From an uncultured Bacillota bacterium (GTDB lineage Bacteria; Bacillota; Clostridia; Oscillospirales; Oscillospiraceae), in assembly GCA_947383275.1 (NCBI GenBank), contig CANDCW010000078.1, positions 1 through 10,684 on the forward strand: a DNA stretch of 10,684 nt. Direction: 5' to 3'. Both the position numbers and the translations under genes were made by a program. Under the pieces are notes generated by a model. That model saw only the letters and a list, made by a program, of their open reading frames with translations. It ran no database searches and was not told where the DNA came from. This document shows positions 5,103 to 10,684 of this stretch, piece by piece (position 1 is the first letter of the stretch; the number at the start of each line of letters is the position of its first letter).

Positions 5103-7775
5103 ATGAAAAAACTGATGGTCCTGGACGGCAATTCCATCGTCAACCGGGCCTTCTACGGGGTGAGCCAGAACCTGACCACCCGGGAGGGCCAGCCCACCAA
5201 CGCCATTTTTGGCTTTCTCAACATCCTGAATAAGCTGCTGGACGAGGTCTCCCCAGACGCTCTGTGCGTCACCTTCGACCGGGCGGCTCCCACCTTCCGC
5301 CACCTGGCCTTTGAGGGTTACAAGGCCAACCGCAAAGGGATGCCCGACGAGCTGGCCAGCCAGATGCCCATCCTCAAAAACGTATTGTCGGCTATGAACA
5401 TTCCCATGTATGAGCTGGACGGCTGGGAGGCCGACGACCTGCTGGGCACCATCGCCCGCCTGGATGAAACCGCCGGGTGGGCGACAGTGATCGTCACTGG
5501 GGACAAGGATTCCCTCCAGCTGGTGACCCAGTCCACCACCGTCAAGCTGGTGTCCACCCGCATGGGGCGGACCACCACCAAGGACATGACCCCAGAGTCC
5601 TTCCGGCAGGAGTACGGCTTTGACCCCAAGAGCATCATCGACTTGAAGGCCCTTATGGGAGACTCCTCCGACAACTACCCCGGCGTCAAGGGGGTGGGAG
5701 AAAAGACGGCCATGGCCTTGATCCAGCAGTACCACACCATCGATGCCATTTACGCGGCCCTGCCCAACATTCAGGCCAAGCCCGCCGCCATCCGGAACCT
5801 CACGGCCGGGGAGGCCGACGCCCGGGCGTCCTACGACCTAGCCACCATTCGCACCGACGCGCCCATCGTCTTTGATCCGGAGCAGAATCTGCGCCAAACC
5901 CCGGACAACAACCGGCTCTATCAGCTGTTTCTGGACCTGGAGTTCTCCAAGCTCATCGACAAGTACCGCCTCACCGCCCCCCAGGGGGAGGGCGAGGTCC
6001 AGGCGGAGCCGGTCTTTGAGGCCGTCTGCACCAGCGAGGTGGTAGACAGCCGGGCGCGCATGGAGGAGCTGCTGAACCTGTGGCGCGGGAAGGGCTGCGT
6101 GGACGTGTTGGCCCTGCCCGGGCTGGACGTGGTATGCGTAGAGTGGCAGGAGGACGAAAAAACCGGCTGCGCCGCCCTGTTCCTGGCAGACAAGCTGAAC
6201 TGCCACAACGACTTTCTGAGGGCCTTTTTCTCCGACCCCGCCATCAAAAAGGCGGTCCACGGCCTGAAAAACCTGTGCCGCGCCCTGCTGGCCGAGGGCA
6301 TCGCCCCGGAGGGCTTTGTCTTTGACGCCGAGGTGGCCGCCTACCTCCTGGCCCCCACTGATGGCAGCTACGAGCTGGAAAAGCTGGCCCTCACCTATTT
6401 CAAAGCTCAGGCTGACCCGGCGTCCCTCTATCTGGACGAGGGGGCTTTCGGCCCGCTGGCCGACCCCGCGGCCCCCATGGCTGCGCTGATGTCCCACTGC
6501 GCCTGGATTGGCGCACTGCGGGCGGTGCTGGAAAAGCGGCTGAAGGAGCTGGGCATGTGGGAGCTGTACGAAAGGGTGGACCTGCCCCTGTGCCAGGTGC
6601 TGGCCGGGATGGAGGCCGAGGGCTTCCTCATCGACCGGGGGGCGCTGGCCCAGTTCGGGGAGATGCTGTCCGGACGGATCGACGAGGTGCAAAAAACCAT
6701 CTACGCCCTGGCCGGTGAGGACACCTTTAATATCAACTCCACCCAGCAGCTGGGACACATCCTCTTCGACAAGCTGTGCCTGCCCCCGGTGAAAAAGACC
6801 AAAACCGGCTACTCTACCAACGCCGACGTGCTGGACAAGCTCCGAGGCCAGCACCCCATTATTGACAGCATTCTGGAGTACCGCCAGCTCACCAAGCTGA
6901 AGTCCACCTATGTGGACGGCCTGGGCAAGGTTATCGGCCCCGACGGGCGGATCCACACCTCCTTTCAGAACACCGTCACCGCCACAGGGCGGCTGAGCTC
7001 CACCGAGCCCAATCTGCAAAACATCCCCGTCCGCACCGAGCTGGGCGCGGAGCTGAGAAAGATGTTCGCCGCCCCCGCCGGGAAGGTGCTGGTAGACGCC
7101 GACTACTCCCAGATTGAGCTGCGCCTGCTGGCCCACATGGCCGGGGATCAGGCCATGATCGACGGCTTCCAATCCGGGGAAGACATCCACACCATCACCG
7201 CTTCCCAGGTGTTTAACGTCCCCGCGGGAGAAGTGACCCCGCTTATGCGGAGAAGCGCCAAAGCGGTTAACTTCGGCATTGTCTACGGCATTTCCCCCTT
7301 CTCTCTGTCTCAAGACATCGGGGTCACGGTTCAAGAGGCCAAAGAGTATATGAATAAATACTTCGCCCACTATTCCGGAGTCCGCGTCTACATGGACGGC
7401 GTGGTAGAGCAGGCCAAGCGGGCCGGGTATGTCTCCACCCTCTGGGGGCGGCGCCGGTGGATTCCCGAGATCAAGTCCTCCAACTTCAACACCCGGTCCT
7501 TCGGGGAGCGGGTGGCCCTCAACGCCCCCATCCAGGGCACCGCAGCCGACATCATCAAGCTGGCCATGATCCGGGTGCATAACCGGCTGAAAACGGAGGG
7601 CTTTTCCGGAAAGCTGGTGCTCCAGGTCCACGACGAGCTGATCGTTGAGTGCCCCGAATCAGAAGCGGAGGCAATCTGCAAGCTGGTGGAGGAGGAAATG
7701 GAGGGCGTGGCCGCGCTGTCCGTCCCCCTTCTGGCCGAGACCCACGCCGGCAAGACCTGGGCGGAGGCCCACTAA
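5103..7775 (+). CDS. polA: DNA polymerase I
   Basis: Family A DNA polymerase of 890 residues, the usual bacterial length, which removes RNA primers and fills gaps in replication and repair. The N-terminal 5'-3' exonuclease (about 1-290) is intact, with LDGNS, CVTFD, YKANR, EADDLLG, TGDKD and GDSSDNYPGVKGVGEKTA. The middle domain (about 300-480) is a degenerate 3'-5' exonuclease: the D-x-E of ExoI is absent around 332-342, D408 of ExoII remains (FDAEVAAYLL), and no YxxxD of ExoIII is seen near the sequence MSHCAWIG. Proofreading is therefore probably lost, as in Bacillus and Thermus enzymes. The polymerase domain is complete: motif A VDADYSQIELR (D667), motif B RRSAKAVNFG (716-725, with K720 and F724) and motif C QVHDELIVE (H843, D844, E845). 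The start at ATG 5103 has AAGGGAG 9 nt upstream. There is no terminator before rimI, so the genes downstream may be co-transcribed. Confidence 0.98.
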   Translation: MKKLMVLDGNSIVNRAFYGVSQNLTTREGQPTNAIFGFLNILNKLLDEVSPDALCVTFDRAAPTFRHLAFEGYKANRKGMPDELASQMPILKNVLSAMNIPMYELDGWEADDLLGTIARLDETAGWATVIVTGDKDSLQLVTQSTTVKLVSTRMGRTTTKDMTPESFRQEYGFDPKSIIDLKALMGDSSDNYPGVKGVGEKTAMALIQQYHTIDAIYAALPNIQAKPAAIRNLTAGEADARASYDLATIRTDAPIVFDPEQNLRQTPDNNRLYQLFLDLEFSKLIDKYRLTAPQGEGEVQAEPVFEAVCTSEVVDSRARMEELLNLWRGKGCVDVLALPGLDVVCVEWQEDEKTGCAALFLADKLNCHNDFLRAFFSDPAIKKAVHGLKNLCRALLAEGIAPEGFVFDAEVAAYLLAPTDGSYELEKLALTYFKAQADPASLYLDEGAFGPLADPAAPMAALMSHCAWIGALRAVLEKRLKELGMWELYERVDLPLCQVLAGMEAEGFLIDRGALAQFGEMLSGRIDEVQKTIYALAGEDTFNINSTQQLGHILFDKLCLPPVKKTKTGYSTNADVLDKLRGQHPIIDSILEYRQLTKLKSTYVDGLGKVIGPDGRIHTSFQNTVTATGRLSSTEPNLQNIPVRTELGAELRKMFAAPAGKVLVDADYSQIELRLLAHMAGDQAMIDGFQSGEDIHTITASQVFNVPAGEVTPLMRRSAKAVNFGIVYGISPFSLSQDIGVTVQEAKEYMNKYFAHYSGVRVYMDGVVEQAKRAGYVSTLWGRRRWIPEIKSSNFNTRSFGERVALNAPIQGTAADIIKLAMIRVHNRLKTEGFSGKLVLQVHDELIVECPESEAEAICKLVEEEMEGVAALSVPLLAETHAGKTWAEAH

Positions 7776-7858
7776 CTCCCACCCCGCCGGGGCAGCATAC
7801 GGCTGTTGGAAGCTGTATCAGAAGGACGGCAGCCGCAATCAATAAAGGAGTTTTTTCT

Positions 7859-8320
7859 ATGTACTACGAAATTGTCCCCATGGACCGCAGCCACATCCCG
7901 CAGATCGCGGCGCTGGAACAGGAGTGCTTCTCCATGCCATGGACGGAAACCATGCTGGAGGACGCCCTGTTCGATCCCCAGGCCAGCTTCATCGTGGCCG
8001 AGGACGGGGAGGAGGGCAACATTCTGGGCTACGCCGGCCTTCACGCGGTACTGGACGAGGGCTACATCGACAACATCGCAGTGGCCCCCGACGCCCGGCG
8101 GCACGGGGTAGCCTCCGCCCTGCTGGACGTGTTCTGCCGTTTTGCGGCGGTAAACCTGGCCTTCCTCACCCTGGAGGTACGCAAATCCAACACCGCCGCC
8201 ATCGCCCTATACGAAAAGCACGGCTTCCGTATGGCGGGCCTGCGGCCCGGCTACTACCAGCGGCCCCGGGAGGACGCGGTCATCATGACCCGGGAGTTTC
8301 CCAAGGAGGAAAACGTATGA
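7859..8320 (+). CDS. rimI: RimI-type N-alpha-acetyltransferase
   Basis: GNAT-fold enzyme of 153 residues, close to the usual RimI length. RimI acetylates the N-terminal alanine of ribosomal protein bS18 in E. coli; targets in Firmicutes are less certain. The acetyl-CoA binding motif R/Q-x-x-G-x-G/A is seen as RRHGVA (80-85). LTLEVRKSN (103-111) and AIALYEKHGF (114-123) match the family's last strands, with E106 and Y118 in the places of the catalytic Glu and Tyr. The N-terminal MYYEIVPMDRSHIPQIAALE and CFSMPW are also typical. ATG 7859 is chosen because AAAGGAG (7844-7850) ends 8 nt before it; the frame is open further upstream but there it overlaps polA. The gene overlaps tsaD by four bases (ATGA), a sign of coupled translation. 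In many Firmicutes the order is tsaE-tsaB-rimI-tsaD; here polA takes the place of tsaE-tsaB. Confidence 0.9.
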   Translation: MYYEIVPMDRSHIPQIAALEQECFSMPWTETMLEDALFDPQASFIVAEDGEEGNILGYAGLHAVLDEGYIDNIAVAPDARRHGVASALLDVFCRFAAVNLAFLTLEVRKSNTAAIALYEKHGFRMAGLRPGYYQRPREDAVIMTREFPKEENV

Positions 8321-9327
8321 ACATTTTAGCCATTGAATCCTCCTGCGACGACACCGCAGCTGCCGTGGTAAAGGACGGCCGGACAGTGCTGTCCAATTGC
8401 GTCTCCTCCCAGATCGAAATGCACGCCGTCTATGGCGGGGTGGTCCCGGAAATCGCCTCCCGGAAACACATTGAGGCGGTCTCCGCTCTGGCGGACCGGG
8501 CCGTTAGAGAGGCAGGGCTGGCCAAAACGGACCTGGACGCTGTAGCCGTCACTTACGCCCCCGGCCTCATCGGGGCGGTGCTGGTGGGGGTCAACTTCGC
8601 CAAAGGCGCGGCCATGGCCCTGGGACTGCCCCTGGTCCCCGTCCACCACGTCCGAGGCCACATCGCCGCCAACTACATCACCCACCCCGGCCTGGAGCCC
8701 CCCTTTGTCTGCTTGTGCGTCTCCGGCGGAACCACCGCCATTGTGGACGTAAAGTCTTATACCAAGATGTCCGTCCTGGGGGGCACCCGGGACGACGCCG
8801 CCGGGGAGTGTTTCGACAAGGTGGCCCGGGTGCTGGGCATCGGCTACCCAGGAGGGGGGCCTATGGACAGGCTGGCCCACGGGGGGGACGACAGTAAATA
8901 TGACCTGCCTATTGCTCATGTGTCCGGGGCGGAACTGGACATGTCCTTCTCCGGGCTGAAAACGGCCAGCCTGAACCTGATCCACAACAGCGAACAGAAG
9001 GGGGAGGCGCTGGACCTGCCCGCTTTTGCGGCCAGCTTCGGCCGGGCTGTAAGCGACAGCCTGATTCCCCGGGTAATGGCCGCTGCCAGGCGGACCGGCT
9101 ACGGCAAAATCGCCGTGGCGGGGGGTGTGGCCGCCAACAGCCGAATCCGCTCCGACCTCCAGACCGCCTGCGTTCAGAGCGGAGACAAGCTGTTTCTCCC
9201 GGAGCTGAACTACTGCGGCGACAACGCCGCCATGATCGGCTGTCAGGGCTTTTACGAGCTTCAGGCGGGCCATACCGCCGGCTGGGATCTAAACGCCTAC
9301 GCCACCCGGGACATCGCCCTGGGTTAA
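8317..9327 (+). CDS. tsaD: tRNA N6-adenosine threonylcarbamoyltransferase TsaD
   Basis: This 336-residue cytoplasmic protein moves the threonylcarbamoyl group from TC-AMP onto A37 of tRNAs that read ANN codons, acting in a complex with TsaB and TsaE. It has the full set of Kae1/TsaD marks: IESSCDDT (6-13), the metal ligands H111 and H115 in VHHVRGHIAAN, SGGTT (136-140), GECFDKVARVLG (163-174), YPGGGPMDRLA (177-187), SFSGLKTA (210-217), VAGGVAANSRIR (267-278) and the metal ligand D302 in NYCGDNAAMI. Length is normal for bacteria. The ATG overlaps the rimI stop codon, and AAGGAGG lies a few bases upstream inside rimI, so translation is coupled. A terminator follows the stop at once. Partners TsaB, TsaC and TsaE are not in this window. 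Confidence 0.98.
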   Translation: MNILAIESSCDDTAAAVVKDGRTVLSNCVSSQIEMHAVYGGVVPEIASRKHIEAVSALADRAVREAGLAKTDLDAVAVTYAPGLIGAVLVGVNFAKGAAMALGLPLVPVHHVRGHIAANYITHPGLEPPFVCLCVSGGTTAIVDVKSYTKMSVLGGTRDDAAGECFDKVARVLGIGYPGGGPMDRLAHGGDDSKYDLPIAHVSGAELDMSFSGLKTASLNLIHNSEQKGEALDLPAFAASFGRAVSDSLIPRVMAAARRTGYGKIAVAGGVAANSRIRSDLQTACVQSGDKLFLPELNYCGDNAAMIGCQGFYELQAGHTAGWDLNAYATRDIALG

Positions 9328-9394
9328 CCTCGCGTTATGTCACCTAAGGGCTGTCTGCAAAAAACGAGTCTTTTTCTGTCGCGAGGAATTTTTT
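9328..9394 (+). terminator. Long-loop terminator after tsaD
   Basis: CCTCGCG (9328-9334), directly after the stop codon, pairs perfectly with CGCGAGG (9380-9386), which is followed by AATTTTTT. The 45-nt loop holds a weak A/T hairpin (A run 9360-9365 against T run 9371-9375). The layout suits a terminator, but the large loop is unusual. Confidence 0.55.
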
Positions 9395-9402
9395 CAACTT
9401 CA

Positions 9403-9432
9403 TGTGGACAAACCTGTGGAAAATGTGCAAAA
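9403..9432. repeat. Three DnaA-box-like repeats in an AT-rich spacer
   Basis: TGTGGACAA (9403-9411), TGTGGAAAA (9415-9423) and TGTGCAAAA (9424-9432) are similar 9-mers in the same direction. The second is the complement of TTTTCCACA, which fits the relaxed DnaA box TTWTNCACA; the first is one base away from TGTGGATAA. Binding by DnaA is only a possibility. The rest of the spacer, 9433-9488, shows no gene and no clear signal. Confidence 0.35.
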
Positions 9433-9488
9433 CTCTTTTTCAAGCCCGTTACGCCCCATTATTATGTAAATCCTTTACTCCACCCCCC

Positions 9489-9503
9489 AGAAGAATTTCT
9501 TCT
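9489..9503. promoter_or_regulatory. Perfect palindrome upstream of the infC promoter
   Basis: AGAAGAA-T-TTCTTCT is a perfect 7-bp inverted repeat about a single central base, ending 19 bp before the -35 box. Its position suits an operator or an upstream activating site. No known regulator is assigned. Confidence 0.4.
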
Positions 9504-9522
9504 AAAAAAGCAAATTTTCTCC

Positions 9523-9551
9523 TTGACACCCGGCTTCTCCGGTGCTATAAT
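9523..9551 (+). promoter_or_regulatory. Consensus sigma-A promoter of infC-rpmI-rplT
   Basis: TTGACA (9523-9528), a 17-bp spacer and TATAAT (9546-9551) match the consensus in every position, with A-rich DNA upstream (TCTAAAAAAGCAAATTTTCT) that may act as an UP element. Transcription should begin near 9558. Confidence 0.93.
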
Positions 9552-9557
9552 GCGCTT

Positions 9558-9715
9558 TGCACAAGAAAGTAGGCACGGTTCCCCCGTCCTCACCCCAGGC
9601 AAGCGCCAAAGGGTCAACATTAAAGTAACACCGCCGGTTTTTCCGGTGTTGTTTTGTTGTGATGTGGGGGCCATGCTGGCAGCCCGCATTTTATTTTGTC
9701 TGGAGGTGCTTTCCC
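9558..9715 (+). promoter_or_regulatory. Structured infC leader, probable L20 autoregulatory element
   Basis: About 158 nt separate the expected transcript start from the infC start codon, with no convincing gene inside. The leader holds a first hairpin at 9622-9655 (AAAGTAACACCG against CGGTGTTGTTTT, with two G-U pairs) and a second at 9662-9689 that looks like an attenuator. In Firmicutes the infC-rpmI-rplT leader is bound by ribosomal protein L20, which promotes early termination. That control is inferred here from position and structure; I did not match the L20 binding site itself. Confidence 0.65.
9662..9700 (+). terminator. Attenuator hairpin just before the infC ribosome binding site
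   Basis: ATGTGGG (9662-9668) pairs with CCCGCAT (9683-9689; one G-U), then an inner stem GCCA/TGGC (9670-9673, 9677-9680) closes a 3-nt loop. A small internal loop separates the two. The stem runs directly into TTTATTTTG (9690-9698), and the infC GGAGG begins at 9702. A terminator placed inside a leader marks attenuation control. Confidence 0.65.
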
Positions 9716-10243
9716 ATCGCTAACACAGGTCATCAAACCAATGAAGAGATCCGTGACAAAGAGGTCCGCTTGATCTCAGAGTCCGGCGAACAGTTGGGCA
9801 TTTTATCCTCTCAGGAGGCCCTGCGCCTGGCTGAGGAGCGCAATTTGGATCTGGTCAAGATCTCCCCCAATGCCGTCCCCCCCGTATGCAAGCTCATGGA
9901 CTACGGCAAGTACCGGTTCGAGCAGACCAAGCGCGAGAAGGAAGCCCGCAAAAACCAGCGGGTGGTGGAGATCAAGGAAATCCGCATGTCCCCCAGCATC
10001 GACGTGAACGACTTCAATGTAAAGTTGCGCAATGCTCAGAAGTTTCTGTCCGAGGGCAACCGGTGTAAGGTTACGGTCCGTTTCCGCGGACGCGAGATGG
10101 CCCACACCAATATCGGTCAGGATCTGCTGATGAAATTTGCCGAGGAGTGCGGCGAAATCGCCGTGATGGACAAATCCCCCAAGCTGGAGGGGCGGCATAT
10201 GTCCATTTTCCTGTCACCCAAGCCTGCCAAGGAGAAAAAGTAA
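9716..10243 (+). CDS. infC: Translation initiation factor IF-3
   Basis: IF3 of 175 residues, which binds the 30S subunit, keeps it free of 50S and checks the start codon and initiator tRNA. The N-domain begins with NEEIRDKEVRLI (9-20), followed by LAEERNLDLVKISP and VCKLMDYGKYRFEQ. A charged linker (KREKEARKNQR) leads to the C-domain with IKEIRMSPSID, DFNVKLRNAQKFL and VTVRFRGREMAH. The frame has no ATG, GTG or TTG at a fitting place: GGAGG (9702-9706) is 9 nt before an ATC at 9716, so ATC is taken as the start. An upstream in-frame ATG (9662) would add residues unlike IF3, has no ribosome binding site and lies within the attenuator stem; later in-frame starts would cut the N-domain. Rare start codons (AUU and others) are the known means by which IF3 represses its own synthesis. 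First gene of the operon with rpmI and rplT. Confidence 0.96.
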   Translation: MANTGHQTNEEIRDKEVRLISESGEQLGILSSQEALRLAEERNLDLVKISPNAVPPVCKLMDYGKYRFEQTKREKEARKNQRVVEIKEIRMSPSIDVNDFNVKLRNAQKFLSEGNRCKVTVRFRGREMAHTNIGQDLLMKFAEECGEIAVMDKSPKLEGRHMSIFLSPKPAKEKK

Positions 10244-10263
10244 GTAAAGGAGTTTAAACTGTT

Positions 10264-10476
10264 ATGGCGAAGAAAATCAAAATCAAGACGCACAGCGGCG
10301 CCAAAAAGCGTTTCTCCCTCACCAAGACCGGCAAGGTCAAGCGCGCTATGACCAAGAAGCGCCACCTGCTCAACGGCCACGGCAAAACCACCAAGCTGAA
10401 GCGGGCTTTGCGCGGCACCACTTATGCCGATAAGACCAACGAGGCCGCCATCAAGCGCATGATCTTGTATAAGTAA
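10264..10476 (+). CDS. rpmI: 50S ribosomal protein L35
   Basis: Small basic protein of the large subunit, 70 residues against the usual 64-66. The family signature KTHSGAKKRFSLTKTGKVKR (8-27) is complete, followed by the typical H-L-L-N segment and the C-terminal AAIKRMILYK. The few extra residues are at the N-terminus (MAKKIKIK instead of MPKMK). AAAGGAG (10246-10252) is 11 nt before the ATG, a rather long spacing. It lies 20 nt after infC and 21 nt before rplT in the conserved order. Confidence 0.97.
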   Translation: MAKKIKIKTHSGAKKRFSLTKTGKVKRAMTKKRHLLNGHGKTTKLKRALRGTTYADKTNEAAIKRMILYK

Positions 10477-10497
10477 AAAGAGGGAGGGTATTGAACA

Positions 10498-10684
10498 ATG
10501 GCAAGAGTTAAGGGCGCGATGATGACGCGCAAAAGAAGAAATAAGATTCTGAAAATGGCCAAGGGCTACTGGGGCTCCAAGTCCAAGCACTTCAAAATGG
10601 CCAATCAGGCCGTGATGAAGTCCGGCGTGTACGCCTACACCGGCCGCAAGCTGAAAAAGCGCGACTTCCGCCAGCTGTGGATTA
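10498..10684 (+). CDS. rplT: 50S ribosomal protein L20, 5' part
   Basis: The first 62 codons are present, starting MARVKGAMMTRKRRNKILK and continuing with AKGYWGSKSKHFKMANQAVM, YAYTGRKLKKRDFRQLWI, the highly conserved N-terminal half of bL20. The gene runs off the right edge; about half of the usual near-118 residues is missing. GGGAGGG (10482-10488) stands 9 nt before the ATG. L20 is an early assembly protein of the 50S subunit and in Firmicutes also the repressor of its own operon through the infC leader, which matches the structured leader seen here. Confidence 0.98.
   Translation, partial: MARVKGAMMTRKRRNKILKMAKGYWGSKSKHFKMANQAVMKSGVYAYTGRKLKKRDFRQLWI

Noticed and set aside
5838..7631. 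597-codon open frame on the minus strand inside polA
   Set aside because: Long antisense frames are expected in GC-rich coding DNA; it has no family features, and the plus strand carries all polA motifs.
7776..7858. Terminator between polA and rimI
   Set aside because: Only a 4-bp CCCC/GGGG stem with no following T run is present, so read-through is more likely.
9462..9689. 75-codon minus-strand frame in the infC leader region
   Set aside because: It covers the infC promoter and leader hairpins and shows no translation signals or known motif.
9337..9723. 128-codon plus-strand frame between tsaD and infC
   Set aside because: It crosses the tsaD terminator, the infC promoter and the attenuator, has no ribosome binding site and overlaps the infC start.

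Overview
The window looks like chromosomal core DNA from a GC-rich, low-copy-repeat Firmicute, most probably a clostridial gut anaerobe of the Oscillospiraceae type. The reasons are the Firmicutes-style infC-rpmI-rplT order, strong GGAGG ribosome binding sites, sigma-A promoters with 17-bp spacers, a collagen-like surface or spore protein with GAT/GPT triplets, and high GC at third codon positions. The genus is an inference. I see no tRNA, rRNA, CRISPR array, insertion sequence or phage gene.

Layout. On the minus strand at the left edge (1-610) lies the N-terminal part of a Cys-rich, collagen-like protein. A regulatory-looking intergenic region with nested inverted repeats (611-744) separates it from a divergent 85-residue orphan gene (745-1002). 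A 14-bp bidirectional terminator (1002-1036) splits that gene from a convergent CPA2-type cation/proton antiporter (1039-2220, minus), which has its own near-consensus promoter. Further right on the minus strand is a two-gene cassette of an MBOAT membrane O-acyltransferase (3414-4886) followed by a membrane-anchored SGNH-type partner (2359-3402), ending in a terminator. Together these look like a machine that acetylates or acylates a cell-surface polymer.

A 216-bp divergent promoter region (4887-5102) then feeds polA (5103-7775, plus), rimI (7859-8320) and tsaD (8317-9327). The last two overlap by four bases and are probably co-transcribed. TsaD makes the t6A tRNA modification with TsaB and TsaE, neither of which is encoded here; RimI-type enzymes are commonly encoded next to tsaD.

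After a long-loop terminator and an AT-rich spacer comes a perfect consensus promoter (TTGACA-17-TATAAT). It drives the translation operon infC-rpmI-rplT, with a leader of about 158 nt that folds into two hairpins. The second has the form of an attenuator just upstream of the infC ribosome binding site, as expected for L20 feedback control. IF3 appears to start at a rare ATC codon. rplT runs off the right edge.

Most of the window is ordinary core genome. The most unusual parts are the Cys-hexapeptide/collagen protein with its structured upstream region, the MBOAT/SGNH cassette with an unidentified substrate, the ATC-started infC with its leader, and several unexplained palindromes and repeats in the intergenic regions. 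I did not find a clearly new multi-gene system.
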